A stretch of DNA of 64,000 nt from Lachnospiraceae bacterium (lineage in GTDB: Bacteria > Bacillota > Clostridia > Lachnospirales > Lachnospiraceae), in the NCBI GenBank assembly GCA_017550535.1, contig JAFZOS010000028.1:1-64000 (forward strand), read 5' to 3'. The translations under genes were made by a program, and so were the position numbers. The notes under the pieces are model-generated. The model was not told where the DNA came from and made no database searches. It was given only the letters and a program-made list of their open reading frames with translations. This document shows positions 34,988 through 44,056 of the stretch, piece after piece. Each line of letters starts with the position of its first letter. Positions within the stretch are counted from its first letter, which is position 1.

Positions 34988-36311
34988 TCTTGGCCTTAAG
35001 CTTGTCTCTGTTGTTTTGGCGGTTGTTGTGTGGCTCATTGTCGTAAGTATTGATGATCCCGTCATAACAAGGACGTATAACGGGATCGAAGTTGAACTGT
35101 TAAATACGGAAGCTATCACATCGCAGGGCAAGGTATATGAGGTGCTTGACGGCAGCAATGTTGTTTCGGTCACGGTTTCCGCCAAGCGTTCCGTGCTTGA
35201 AAAGATAAGCCGTGATTATATCAAGGCATCTGCCGACCTTAAGGAAATGACTATACTCAATTCGGTTGAGATCGATGTGCGTACCACAAGGTATTCCGAT
35301 ATGATATCGTCGATAACTCCGCTTACCAAAAACTTAAAGATCGATATCGAGGATCTTGAGAAAAAGCAGTTATCGATAAATGTTGAAACCGTAGGAAATC
35401 CCGCCAAGGGGTTTGTTGTCGGGAGCAACAGCCCGAGCGTTAACATCACATCGGTTTCGGGCCCGGCTTCGGTTGTGTCGCGCCTTTCAAAGGCGGTCGC
35501 AACTGTAGACGTATCCGGTGCCTCATCTGATATAAGGGCATCATCAAAGGTTGTGTTATATGACGGTAACGGCGATGTGGTAAATACTTCGGCGCTGACT
35601 CTCGGGGTGACCGATATACTGGTCGATGTTTCGATCCTTGAAACCAAGGAGGTTCCTATAACGGCAGGTTATTCGGGTACACCCGCCGACGGATATGCGG
35701 CAACGGGCAAGGTCAGCATCGATCCACAGGTTGTCCTGGTGGCCGGAAGCGGTTCGGCATACAAGTCTCTTACCGAGTTAAACATCCCGGGTGAGGACTT
35801 GTCCGTTAACGGGGCAACGGGCAACATCCTGCACAGGGTTGATATAAATGATTATCTGCCGAGCGGTATACGGCTTGCGTCCGAGGACTATGACGGTGAA
35901 GTCGAAGTTACCGTTTATGTCGGTGAACTTGAGAACACAGTCATAGACGTGCCTGTAGCCAATATCTCGATCGAAAACATACCTGCGGGATTTGCGGCGG
36001 CACTTGTTGACATAGGCGGAAGCAAGCGTATCGAGGTACAGGGCCTTCATGATGACCTTGCCGCTATGGATGCTTCGAGGATCACCGGAACAATAGATGC
36101 TTCGTCGATGAATGCTCGTGAGACGATCGAAGGCCTGACCGGTTTCCATCCGGGCTCGTATGATGCTCCCGTGCGGTGGAGTGTTCCCGCGGGCATAACC
36201 GTGACCAATTCCTCGATGATGGAAGTGAGCGTGATAATCGCACCCGATACAGGCTCGGAAGGAGCGGCGATCGAGGCCATGCCGGACGCCGCTGCGCAAA
36301 CGGGTGAATAA
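34965..36311 (+). CDS. cdaR: CdaR/YbbR-domain regulator of diadenylate cyclase
   Basis: The 448-residue protein has an N-terminal signal anchor (about residues 8-27) and four YbbR-like beta domains outside the membrane, each about 80-90 residues with recurring PV/VxG-type strands (for example VPITAGYSGTPADGYAATG). CdaR binds and modulates CdaA. The coding sequence starts inside cdaA, consistent with coupled synthesis. An Ala/Glu-rich tail closes the protein. Confidence 0.9.
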   Translation: MKQKLTNNLGLKLVSVVLAVVVWLIVVSIDDPVITRTYNGIEVELLNTEAITSQGKVYEVLDGSNVVSVTVSAKRSVLEKISRDYIKASADLKEMTILNSVEIDVRTTRYSDMISSITPLTKNLKIDIEDLEKKQLSINVETVGNPAKGFVVGSNSPSVNITSVSGPASVVSRLSKAVATVDVSGASSDIRASSKVVLYDGNGDVVNTSALTLGVTDILVDVSILETKEVPITAGYSGTPADGYAATGKVSIDPQVVLVAGSGSAYKSLTELNIPGEDLSVNGATGNILHRVDINDYLPSGIRLASEDYDGEVEVTVYVGELENTVIDVPVANISIENIPAGFAAALVDIGGSKRIEVQGLHDDLAAMDASRITGTIDASSMNARETIEGLTGFHPGSYDAPVRWSVPAGITVTNSSMMEVSVIIAPDTGSEGAAIEAMPDAAAQTGE

Positions 36312-36321
36312 GGATTTCCAC

Positions 36322-36350
36322 TTGTGGAAGTACCCGTTTCATGGTATAAT
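36322..36350 (+). promoter_or_regulatory. possible promoter of ptsH
   Basis: TTGTGG (36322-36327) and a perfect TATAAT (36345-36350) with a 17-nt spacer lie 66 nt upstream of ptsH. The -35 box matches at only three positions. Confidence 0.45.
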
Positions 36351-36415
36351 CTGTTAGGATATTATGATATTAAGTCCTTAGACATTACGATATAGAAAAC
36401 GGAGGCCGTTTCATT

Positions 36416-36679
36416 ATGGTCAGCCAAAAGGTAACGATCAAGAATCCTACGGGATTGCATTTAAGACCTGCCGGTATCCTGTGTAAGGAAGCCATGCAGT
36501 TTAAGTCCTTGATAACTTTCAATTTTCGCGAAAACACAGCCAATGCCAAGAGCGTGCTAAGTGTCCTTGGCGCGTGTGTAAAATGCGGAGATGAAATCGA
36601 ATTTGTATGCGAAGGTGAGGACGAGCAGGAAGCACTCAAGTCACTGGTTGAAGCCATTGAAGGCGGACTTGGTGAATAA
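36416..36679 (+). CDS. ptsH: phosphocarrier protein HPr
   Basis: The 87-residue protein has the phosphorylatable His15 in GLHLRPA and the regulatory Ser46 in NAKSVLSVLG, the site for HPr kinase in Firmicutes. It transfers phosphate from enzyme I to sugar-specific EIIA and takes part in catabolite control. It is monocistronic: a promoter lies upstream and a strong terminator follows. ptsI is not in the window. Confidence 0.93.
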   Translation: MVSQKVTIKNPTGLHLRPAGILCKEAMQFKSLITFNFRENTANAKSVLSVLGACVKCGDEIEFVCEGEDEQEALKSLVEAIEGGLGE

Positions 36680-36694
36680 AATATGAAATGAATC

Positions 36695-36723
36695 CGGGCC
36701 GGCATCCAGCCGGCCCGATTTTT
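36695..36723 (+). terminator. intrinsic terminator after ptsH
   Basis: CGGGCCGGC (36695-36703) pairs with GCCGGCCCG (36709-36717) around a 5-nt loop, followed by a T-tract. It lies 15 nt after the ptsH stop and before leuA. Confidence 0.9.
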
Positions 36724-36752
36724 AATGAGAATCACACGAAAGGACAATAGCT

Positions 36753-38429
36753 ATGTTGAACGTACAAAGGTATCGTAAAAATCCGGTCCTTCATTATCCC
36801 GAAAGACAGTGGCCGGATAAGGAGATCGAAAAGGCACCCATATGGTGCAGCGTTGACCTGCGCGACGGTAATCAGGCACTCATCGATCCGATGATCGTTG
36901 AGGAGAAGCTTGAGTTTTTTGAGATGCTCATCAAGCTCGGCTTCAAGGAGATCGAGATAGGCTTCCCTGCAGCATCGCAGATCGAGTATGATTTCCTGCG
37001 CCAGCTCGTTGACAGGAGGATGATACCTGATGACGTATGGGTACAGGTACTGACGCAGTGCCGCGAGGAACTTATCGATCGTACCTTTGAATCGATACAG
37101 GGCATTAAAAATGTCATCGTGCATATTTACAATTCGACTTCCGTCCTCCAGAGGGATGTCGTGTTCAACATGGACAAGGAACAGATAATAGGTATAGCCG
37201 TAAACGGGACAAAGTGGGTTAAGGAGCGTGCCGAAAAGTTTGACGGTAACATCCGCCTTGAGTATTCGCCCGAAAGCTTTACGGGTACCGAAGTCGAATT
37301 CTCGCTTGAGATATGTGAGGCTGTATTAAAGACGTGGGGAGCAACGAAGGACGATCCCGTTATCATCAACCTTCCCGCAACGGTTGAGATGAACACGCCC
37401 AACGTATACGCCGATCAGATCGAGTGGGTGAATAAGCATTTTTCTGATCGCGACAGCGTGATCCTGTCCGTGCATCCTCACAACGACAGGGGAACCGGTA
37501 TCGCCGCAACGGAGCTTGCGCTTTTGGCGGGAGCCGACCGCGTGGAGGGAACACTTTTCGGTAACGGCGAAAGGACGGGTAACATCGATGTGTTAAACGT
37601 TGCCTATAATATGTTCTCGCAGGGCATCGATCCTATGCTTAACATTGAAAAGATAAACGACATCATCGAGGTTTACGAACGTCTCGTAAAGATGCCGATA
37701 GACGACAGGCATCCTTATGCCGGCAAGCTTGTGTTCACGGCGTTCTCCGGCTCGCATCAGGATGCGATAAACAAGGGCGTAAAGGCCATGAAGGAAAGGA
37801 AATCCGAAATCTGGCAGGTACCTTATCTTCCGATCGATCCTTCCGATATCGGCAGGGAGTACGAGCCGATCGTTCGTATAAATTCCCAGTCCGGCAAGGG
37901 CGGTGTCGCTTTCATCATGGATACCTATTTCGGATTCAAGCTGCCTAAGGGAATGCATAAGGAATTCGCTAAGGTCATCCAGGCGATCACCGAGAAGCAG
38001 GGCGAGATATCACCCGACGAGATCATGGCCGCGTTCAAGGAAAGCTATATCGATATGAAGGAACCCCTTCACTTCCGCAAGCTTAAGGTCGATGATCAGA
38101 GTGATTCTTCCGATTCCGAATTCGATACGCACATCATGCTCACATACACCGAGCACGATAAGGAAGAATCATTCGAGGCAGTCGGCAACGGTCCTATCGA
38201 TGCCGTGCTGCGCGGACTCAAGGAAAACCTTGGCTTAAACATAAAGGTACTCGATTACGAGGAACATGCACTTCAGGGCGGCGCGAACGCGCAGGCGGCC
38301 GCTTACATACATCTGCTTAATGATGAGGACGGAAGCGTTACCTACGGTGTCGGCGTAAGTTCCAACATCACTCGTGCATCGGTACGCGCAATGTTCAGTG
38401 CGATAAACAGGCTGGGGTTGATAAAATGA
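36753..38429 (+). CDS. leuA: 2-isopropylmalate synthase, long (LeuA2) type
   Basis: The 558-residue enzyme has the HMGL-like barrel with CSVDLRDGNQALIDPM near residue 32 and metal-binding HPHNDRGTG near residue 245, plus a C-terminal LeuA dimer/regulatory domain ending in an Ala/Gln-rich GGANAQAAAYIHL segment. It condenses acetyl-CoA with 2-oxoisovalerate in leucine synthesis. Other leu genes are not adjacent. Its TGA overlaps the glf start by 4 nt. No T-box or Leu leader peptide is seen in the 70 nt upstream. Confidence 0.95.
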   Translation: MLNVQRYRKNPVLHYPERQWPDKEIEKAPIWCSVDLRDGNQALIDPMIVEEKLEFFEMLIKLGFKEIEIGFPAASQIEYDFLRQLVDRRMIPDDVWVQVLTQCREELIDRTFESIQGIKNVIVHIYNSTSVLQRDVVFNMDKEQIIGIAVNGTKWVKERAEKFDGNIRLEYSPESFTGTEVEFSLEICEAVLKTWGATKDDPVIINLPATVEMNTPNVYADQIEWVNKHFSDRDSVILSVHPHNDRGTGIAATELALLAGADRVEGTLFGNGERTGNIDVLNVAYNMFSQGIDPMLNIEKINDIIEVYERLVKMPIDDRHPYAGKLVFTAFSGSHQDAINKGVKAMKERKSEIWQVPYLPIDPSDIGREYEPIVRINSQSGKGGVAFIMDTYFGFKLPKGMHKEFAKVIQAITEKQGEISPDEIMAAFKESYIDMKEPLHFRKLKVDDQSDSSDSEFDTHIMLTYTEHDKEESFEAVGNGPIDAVLRGLKENLGLNIKVLDYEEHALQGGANAQAAAYIHLLNDEDGSVTYGVGVSSNITRASVRAMFSAINRLGLIK

Positions 38430-39550
38430 AAAAATACGATTACCTCATAGTAGGAGCGGGACTGTTCGGTTCGATATTTGCGCATGAAGCAAATAAGGCG
38501 GGAAAGAAATGCCTTGTGATCGACAGGCGTTCTCATATCGGCGGAAATGTATATACGGAGGAAATCGGGGGCATCAACGTGCATAAGTACGGTGCCCATA
38601 TTTTCCATACAAGTAATAAGAAGGTATGGGATTACGTCAATTCGTTTGCGGAATTTAACCGTTACACGAATTCACCTGTTGCAAGGTATAAGGATGAGCT
38701 TTATAACCTTCCTTTTAATATGAACACCTTCCATCAGCTGTGGGGTGTAAGGACCCCTGATGAAGCGAGGGCCAGGATCGAGGAACAGAAGAAGGAAGCG
38801 CTTGACGCGATGAAGGCAGCAGGCGTGAGTGAGCCGAGGAACCTTAAGGAACAGGCCCTGACTCTTATCGGCAGGGATATATATGAAAAGCTTGTCGAAG
38901 GCTACACCGAAAAGCAGTGGGGCAGGAGAGCTGAGGAGCTTCCGGCTTTCATAATAAAGCGTCTGCCTGTAAGGTTTACTTACGATAACAATTATTTTAA
39001 CGATAAATACCAGGGAATCCCCGAGGGCGGATATACGAAGATGATCGAAAAGATGCTTGAGGGGATCGACGTTAAGCTCAACGCGGATTATTTTGCCGAC
39101 AGGGCATACTATGATGATATCGCGGAAAGGCTCGTGTTCACCGGTATGATAGATGAGTTCTATGATTACAGGTTCGGTGAGCTTGAGTACAGGAGCTTAA
39201 GGTTTGAGACCGAGGTGCTTGACACGGATAATTATCAGGGTAATGCGGTTGTAAATTATACGGAATATGAAGTGCCTTATACAAGGATAATAGAACATAA
39301 GCATTTTGAATTCGGTACGCAGGAAAAGACGGTCATCACAAGGGAGTATCCGGCGAAGTGGAATAAGGGTGACGAGCCCTATTACCCGATGAACGATGAA
39401 AAGAACAATGCCCTGTTTGCAAAGTATAAGGAGCTTGCCGATAAGGAGGATAAGGTGATCTTCGGCGGCAGGCTGGGTGAATATAAATATTATGACATGC
39501 ACCAGGTGGTTGAGCGTGCCATTGAAATAGTAAGGGAGAATATATCATGA
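38426..39550 (+). CDS. glf: UDP-galactopyranose mutase
   Basis: The 374-residue flavoprotein has the FAD-binding motif YLIVGAGLFGSIFAHEA and RRSHIGGNVY near the start, KYGAHIFHTSNKKVWDY, and the central EKLVEGYTEKQWGR motif. It interconverts UDP-galactopyranose and UDP-galactofuranose for surface glycans. It is translationally coupled to leuA upstream and an ECF S-component downstream by 4-nt overlaps, an unusual pairing with no obvious pathway link. Confidence 0.95.
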   Translation: MKKYDYLIVGAGLFGSIFAHEANKAGKKCLVIDRRSHIGGNVYTEEIGGINVHKYGAHIFHTSNKKVWDYVNSFAEFNRYTNSPVARYKDELYNLPFNMNTFHQLWGVRTPDEARARIEEQKKEALDAMKAAGVSEPRNLKEQALTLIGRDIYEKLVEGYTEKQWGRRAEELPAFIIKRLPVRFTYDNNYFNDKYQGIPEGGYTKMIEKMLEGIDVKLNADYFADRAYYDDIAERLVFTGMIDEFYDYRFGELEYRSLRFETEVLDTDNYQGNAVVNYTEYEVPYTRIIEHKHFEFGTQEKTVITREYPAKWNKGDEPYYPMNDEKNNALFAKYKELADKEDKVIFGGRLGEYKYYDMHQVVERAIEIVRENIS

Positions 39551-40113
39551 AAGAAGAAATGTCATTAACCAAACAGTTAACTATCGCGGCGATACTTTTG
39601 GCCATATGTATCGCTTCGCAGTTCTTTAAGAACTTAAGCGTTTATATAACGGGCCCCATAATCAACCTGTGCCTTGTGATGGCGGTAATGACGATAGGCT
39701 TAAAGTGGGGATTGATACTTGCGGCGATAACACCGGTAACGGCATTCTTTATTGCATCAAGTCCCGTCATGCAGGCGGTTCCCATGATCATTGTTTTCAT
39801 CATATTGGGTAATGCGGTCCTTGTTATAATGACCCGGTTATTATTTAAGCCTTCCGTCACGGGTGAAGGAAGGCTTGTAAGTGTTAAGTCTGTATTGACT
39901 GCCATATTGTCGGCCCTGGCAAAGGGGGCTTTCATGGGACTTACCATATCCCTGTGGCTGCTGCCTGCGTTTATCCCTAAGGCAAGTCCGTTAAGCGGGA
40001 AGATGAGCGTGTTCCAGATGATGTTCTCACTGACTCAGTTCATCACCGCAGTCATCGGTTTTGCATACTTTTTCCTTATCTGGACACCTGTAAAGAAGTC
40101 GCTTGATAAGTGA
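39547..40113 (+). CDS. ECF transporter S component-like membrane protein
   Basis: The 188-residue protein has about five or six hydrophobic helices, including LTIAAILLAICIASQFFK and an early ISGPIINLCL-type loop (TGPIINLCL), with SLWLLPAFIP and a C-terminal LIW helix. This size and helix pattern fit substrate-binding S components of energy-coupling-factor transporters. The vitamin or precursor bound cannot be told from sequence; EcfA/T genes are not nearby. Its start overlaps the glf stop. Confidence 0.65.
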   Translation: MKEEMSLTKQLTIAAILLAICIASQFFKNLSVYITGPIINLCLVMAVMTIGLKWGLILAAITPVTAFFIASSPVMQAVPMIIVFIILGNAVLVIMTRLLFKPSVTGEGRLVSVKSVLTAILSALAKGAFMGLTISLWLLPAFIPKASPLSGKMSVFQMMFSLTQFITAVIGFAYFFLIWTPVKKSLDK

Positions 40114-40116
40114 TCC

Positions 40117-41424
40117 CTAGCAATAACTTGAAAACATCATGCCGCTGTAGTTACTCGTAATATACGGCGATGCATAGTTATGCCCGTTTGGATTCTTGTA
40201 GGCGACGATCCTCTTGTCCGTATACTTTAACGGATCCAGTGCAACAGAATTGGCTTTGTCGAGGATGTTGTTCGCAAACTTCCTTATATTATCGAACTTT
40301 GTGAGAGAATCATCCTCGTTTGCCGTCTGTTGTATGAGGTTCTTGTCAAGTGATATCTGCCCGTCCTCTCCGAAGTTAAGTCCGAGCGATTCAAGCTCGT
40401 TTCCGAACCCGCTTGACAAACCTGTCATTTCACGCACTAAAGCCCTCGACTGCGGCTGCGAGTCAAGGTACTTGGCTGCACTTTGCATGAAGGCGTTATA
40501 TCCCATGATCAGGTGCGATATATTATCTGTAAGTGATTCTACATCCGTCTTTACTCCGATCGATACGGTTTCGTCCGCTTCGGTGGTACCCTTAAGAGTC
40601 AGGTCATATATCTTGTCGACCGTAACGTTGTTTGTGTGCGACGACCGCGACTCGCCGTTTACCGTGAATTCCGCATCCTCGGGAGTTTCCGTGATGTTAT
40701 CCAGTCCGAAGTACCTTACCGCTCCGCGGGCTTTGCTGGTCTTGTCATCGCTTACGATGAACTGGAGTCCCGCATCACCCCTGACGCCGGTATCATCCGA
40801 AGTCATCTTAAGCGATATGTTCCCCGCTCCGTCCTCGACCGTTTCCGCATGGATTCCGATGTTTGACCGGGTTATAAGCCTTGCGAGCTTTTCCTCGATC
40901 TGCCGGTTGGTGTCTCCTTCATTTATATTGAACTGGAACTCGTAATCAATATCCCTTGACCTTATATCAAATGAATAGGTGTCAGGGGGAAGGATCATTT
41001 CATCGGGCGGCATCGGGAAACCTTGATTGGTCTGCCCGCGCGCCAATTGCGCTATGGTCAGTTCGACCTCGTGCGAGCCCTCCTCGGGTGAAGACCTTCC
41101 TATATAAGAAGCGCTCACCAGCGAATCGTTGCTGCTCATCACGGTCTTCTTGCTCAGCATCTCGTCCCCGCTCTCTACGGAAAGGGAGGAGATTGTATTT
41201 TTGAGTGACCGCGCACTTTCTTTAAGGTTCACCGCAAATTCCTTGGTGGCCTGAGAGTTATCAATAAGAAACAGAGGGGAATCTTTGTTGAGCTTGACAA
41301 TAGAATTAACGACGCCTTTAAGCTCGCTCTTCTTATGGGCATCGTACTTTGAGTTCGATCCCGTGGGAGCATACGTCGTCATATAATGATTATAAACAGT
41401 ATTTAATGCAGCTAAGTCTGCCAT
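40117..41424 (-). CDS. FliD-like flagellar cap/hook-associated protein, short form
   Basis: The 435-residue protein has FliD traits: an N-terminal part with LKGVVNSIVKLNKDSP, a central beta region with SHEVELTIAQLARGQTNQGF, IEEKLARLI and TVDKIYDLTLKG segments, and a C-terminal part with DNISHLIMGYNAFMQSAAKY and LNFGEDGQISLD typical of FliD_C. It ends in Tyr-Ser-Gly-containing residues and a final Cys. It is separate from the flagellar rod cluster and has its own promoter (41581-41609). It may be a second cap protein or a paralogue adapted to another role. Confidence 0.7.
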   Translation of the reverse strand: MADLAALNTVYNHYMTTYAPTGSNSKYDAHKKSELKGVVNSIVKLNKDSPLFLIDNSQATKEFAVNLKESARSLKNTISSLSVESGDEMLSKKTVMSSNDSLVSASYIGRSSPEEGSHEVELTIAQLARGQTNQGFPMPPDEMILPPDTYSFDIRSRDIDYEFQFNINEGDTNRQIEEKLARLITRSNIGIHAETVEDGAGNISLKMTSDDTGVRGDAGLQFIVSDDKTSKARGAVRYFGLDNITETPEDAEFTVNGESRSSHTNNVTVDKIYDLTLKGTTEADETVSIGVKTDVESLTDNISHLIMGYNAFMQSAAKYLDSQPQSRALVREMTGLSSGFGNELESLGLNFGEDGQISLDKNLIQQTANEDDSLTKFDNIRKFANNILDKANSVALDPLKYTDKRIVAYKNPNGHNYASPYITSNYSGMMFSSYC

Positions 41425-41580
41425 AAGAGCCCCTCCTTTCTTCCTTGATCTTCCCGCATATCAAATGCGGGGAGCCCGTCGGCTGCAAACAGCGAATCTA
41501 TGCGGTTCCTGCCTGCTGACCTTACCGGATCCTTCCGGTAAAAGGGTATACGAGGGCATATTTATACTAATTGTGCCTTT

Positions 41581-41609
41581 ATTATATACCCGTTCATCAC
41601 AAAATGCAA
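41581..41609 (-). promoter_or_regulatory. sigma-A promoter of the FliD-like gene
   Basis: On the minus strand TTGCAT (plus 41604-41609) and perfect TATAAT (plus 41581-41586) are 17 nt apart. The expected leader is about 150 nt and contains two stable hairpins, unusual for a flagellar structural gene; no clear sigma-28 box was found. Confidence 0.5.
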
Positions 41610-41788
41610 TACATGTGACAAAAAATAACTTAGTTTTTTTATTAATTTTGCCGAAAATTGCCTAAAAAGGTTGACATATATAAGATTTTGTGGTAGCACC
41701 ATTTTATCATACAAGATGTAGGGTTTGCAATATCATTTGATCAGGTTGTCTCAGCGTAAAAATATCAGTGTTTTAGCGCAAAAAGTTG

Positions 41789-41817
41789 TTGACGAAGGCT
41801 TAAGCTTATGCTATATT
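41789..41817 (+). promoter_or_regulatory. promoter of the rpmG-secE-nusG cluster
   Basis: TTGACG (41789-41794) and TATATT (41812-41817) are separated by 17 nt, 77 nt upstream of the rpmG start. It is the only good plus-strand promoter found in the region before rpmG. Confidence 0.65.
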
Positions 41818-41894
41818 GTGTTGGCAAGGTGGATTTGGGGCCTTATTTTTTTGCCTATAAATCCGATTTTCACCATTATAAGCGGAGGTAGATC

Positions 41895-42044
41895 ATGCGT
41901 ACAAGAATCACACTTGCATGTACTGAATGCAAGAACCGTAATTACGATACCACTAAGGATAAGAAGACACATCCCGACAGGATGGAAACGAAGAAATACT
42001 GCAGGTTCTGCAAAAGGCATACCATGCATAAGGAGACTAAGTAA
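41895..42044 (+). CDS. rpmG: 50S ribosomal protein L33, zinc-binding form
   Basis: The 49-residue protein reads [17 protein letters not shown] and ends in [14 protein letters not shown]. Both CxxC pairs are intact, so this is the zinc-binding (C+) form. GCGGAGG precedes the ATG. The rpmG-secE-nusG-rplK-rplA order is the standard bacterial arrangement. Confidence 0.95.
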   Translation: MRTRITLACTECKNRNYDTTKDKKTHPDRMETKKYCRFCKRHTMHKETK

Positions 42045-42073
42045 TCCGGTTTTTTGTTTTTAAGGAGAAGATC

Positions 42074-42295
42074 ATGGCAGATACGAATGATAATGCTGTT
42101 GAGCAGGTTGCCAAGAAGAGCGGCAGCTGGTTCAAGGGTTTGAAGGCTGAGTATAAAAAGGTTATATGGCCTAATAAAGAGGAAGTGACCAAGCAGACGA
42201 TCGCCGTTGTGGTTGTATCGTTTGTTGTTGGTGTTCTCATTGCTGTCCTTGACATGGGACTTCAGTACGGTATTGATTTCATTATTAATCTGTAA
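42074..42295 (+). CDS. secE: preprotein translocase subunit SecE
   Basis: The 73-residue protein has a basic amphipathic helix with KAEYKKVIWPNKEEVTKQT, the SecE signature, followed by one transmembrane helix (about residues 44-66). It is the short single-span form usual outside enterobacteria. Its stop is 11 nt before nusG. Confidence 0.95.
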   Translation: MADTNDNAVEQVAKKSGSWFKGLKAEYKKVIWPNKEEVTKQTIAVVVVSFVVGVLIAVLDMGLQYGIDFIINL

Positions 42296-42306
42296 GGAGG
42301 ACGATC

Positions 42307-42843
42307 ATGTCGGATACTAATAACAGCACTGAAGCCAATTGGTATGTGGTCCACACATATTCCGGATATGAGAATAAGGTAAAGGCCAATATCGAGAAGG
42401 CTATCGAGAACAGGCATCTTGAGGAGGAGATACTCGAGGTAAGGGTTCCCATGCAGGATGTCACCGAGGTTAAGAACGGCGTAAGGAAAACGAGCGCCAA
42501 GAAGATGTTCCCCGGATATGTTCTTATTAATATGATAATGAACGACGTAACATGGTACGTTGTCAGGAATACACGCGGCGTTACCGGCTTTGTGGGCCCG
42601 GGAAGCAAGCCCGTTCCGCTTTCGGAAGGTGAAATGAAGCCGCTCGGCATCAAGACCGAAAATGTTTATATTGACTTTACCGAGGGCGATACCGTTCTTG
42701 TTATCGCGGGCGTATGGAAGGATACGGTCGGTGTTGTCAAAAGGATGGATATGGGTAAGCAGATGGCTACGATCACGGTTGAGATGTTCGGCCGTGAGAC
42801 ACCCGTTGAAATAAGCTTCGATGAGATAACGAAGCAGAAGTAA
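42307..42843 (+). CDS. nusG: transcription termination/antitermination factor NusG
   Basis: The 178-residue protein has the NGN domain (WYVVHTYSGYENKVKANIEK) and a C-terminal KOW motif (FTEGDTVLVIAGVWKDTVGVV). It binds RNA polymerase and couples it to Rho or ribosomes. GTAAGGAGG lies upstream. Confidence 0.97.
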   Translation: MSDTNNSTEANWYVVHTYSGYENKVKANIEKAIENRHLEEEILEVRVPMQDVTEVKNGVRKTSAKKMFPGYVLINMIMNDVTWYVVRNTRGVTGFVGPGSKPVPLSEGEMKPLGIKTENVYIDFTEGDTVLVIAGVWKDTVGVVKRMDMGKQMATITVEMFGRETPVEISFDEITKQK

Positions 42844-42871
42844 TGAGTTTTCAGGGTTTATCCCTTTGAAC

Positions 42872-42911
42872 TGTGGGAGGGAAATTGTTCCCGCCACTAC
42901 CACAACTTTTT
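42872..42911 (+). terminator. possible attenuator between nusG and rplK
   Basis: TGTGG (42872-42876) can pair with CCACA (42900-42904) enclosing GGGA/TCCC (42879-42882 with 42889-42892), and TTTTT follows at 42907-42911. The stem is imperfect. It lies just before the rplK ribosome site and could partly terminate transcription. Confidence 0.35.
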
Positions 42912-42925
42912 AGGAGGAAATTAAA

Positions 42926-43351
42926 ATGGCTAAGAAGGTAGAAGGCTACATTAAGCTGCAGATCCCTGCCGGCAAGGCTACACCGGCACCTCCGGTTGGT
43001 CCTGCACTCGGTCAGCACGGTGTTAACATCGTGGAGTTCACAAAGCAGTTTAATGCAAAGACAGCAGACAAGGGTGATGTACTCATCCCCGTTGTCATCA
43101 CGGTTTACGCAGACAGGAGTTTTTCATTCATCACCAAGACTCCCCCTGCAGCGGTTCTTATCAAGAAGGCATGCAACATCAAGTCGGGTTCGGGTGTTCC
43201 GAACAAGCAGAAGGTTGCTACGATCAGCAAGGCTAAGCTTCAGGAGATCGCAGAAACAAAGATGCCCGACCTTAATGCGGCTTCACTTGAGGCTGCAATG
43301 AGCATGATAGCAGGTACCGCCAGGAGTATGGGTGTTACGGTTGAAGAGTAA
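42926..43351 (+). CDS. rplK: 50S ribosomal protein L11
   Basis: The 141-residue protein has [20 protein letters not shown] at the N-terminus and the C-terminal rRNA-binding part with [12 protein letters not shown]. It is full length. AGGAGGAAATTAAA precedes the ATG. Confidence 0.98.
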   Translation: MAKKVEGYIKLQIPAGKATPAPPVGPALGQHGVNIVEFTKQFNAKTADKGDVLIPVVITVYADRSFSFITKTPPAAVLIKKACNIKSGSGVPNKQKVATISKAKLQEIAETKMPDLNAASLEAAMSMIAGTARSMGVTVEE

Positions 43352-43364
43352 GGAGGATGCGTAA

Positions 43365-44054
43365 ATGAAACACGGAAAGAAATATACTGAAGCAGCTAAG
43401 CAGATCGATCGCGCAACCGCTTACGAAGCCGCTGATGCTATCGCATTGGTTAAAAAGACGGCTACCGCTAAGTTTGATGAGACGATCGAATGCCATATAA
43501 GGACAGGCTGTGACGGACGTCATGCGGACCAGCAGATCCGTGGCGCCGTTGTACTGCCAAACGGAACCGGACGTACCACAAGGGTGCTTGTATTTGCCAA
43601 GGGCGACAAGCTTGCCGAAGCTGAGGCAGCCGGTGCCGATTACGTAGGCGGAGACGAGCTCATTCCCAAGATCCAGAACGAGGGATGGCTTGACTTTGAT
43701 GTAGTTGTTGCCACACCCGATATGATGGGTGTTGTAGGACGTCTCGGTAAGGTTTTGGGACCTAAGGGTCTTATGCCCAACCCGAAGGCAGGTACCGTAA
43801 CGATGGATGTTACGAAGGCGGTTAATGATATCAAGGCAGGTAAGATCGAGTACCGTCTTGACAAGACCAACATCATCCATGTTCCGGTTGGCAAGGCTTC
43901 ATTCTCGGAGGAGAAGCTCCAGGAGAACTTCAACACGCTTATGGAAGCTATCGTTAAGGCTAAGCCCAGCGCACTTAAGGGCCAGTACTTAAGGAGCATT
44001 GTGCTTGCATCTACGATGGGCCCCGGCGTTAAGGTTTCGACTGCGAAGTATTAA
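43365..44054 (+). CDS. rplA: 50S ribosomal protein L1
   Basis: The 229-residue protein is full length with the L1 motif [12 protein letters not shown] and [16 protein letters not shown]. It follows rplK by 13 nt. rplJ and rplL, the usual next genes, do not follow; a CapA-type lipoprotein gene begins 2 nt after the stop codon. Confidence 0.98.
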   Translation: MKHGKKYTEAAKQIDRATAYEAADAIALVKKTATAKFDETIECHIRTGCDGRHADQQIRGAVVLPNGTGRTTRVLVFAKGDKLAEAEAAGADYVGGDELIPKIQNEGWLDFDVVVATPDMMGVVGRLGKVLGPKGLMPNPKAGTVTMDVTKAVNDIKAGKIEYRLDKTNIIHVPVGKASFSEEKLQENFNTLMEAIVKAKPSALKGQYLRSIVLASTMGPGVKVSTAKY

Positions 44055-44056
44055 TT

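Larger units (their letters stand above)
41425..41894. other. 470-nt divergent intergenic region (FliD-like gene / rpmG)
   Basis: No protein-coding gene is credible here. It holds the FliD-like gene's ribosome site and long leader with two hairpins (CCCGCAT 41453-41459 with ATGCGGG 41465-41471; TTACCGGA 41522-41529 with TCCGGTAA 41534-41541), the minus-strand promoter, an AT-rich centre, and the rpmG promoter and leader. A TTGACA box near 41672 has no good -10 box. Confidence 0.55.

Noticed and set aside
41670..41700. TTGACA box upstream of rpmG
   Set aside because: There is no acceptable -10 hexamer at 16-18 nt; the promoter at 41789-41817 is better.
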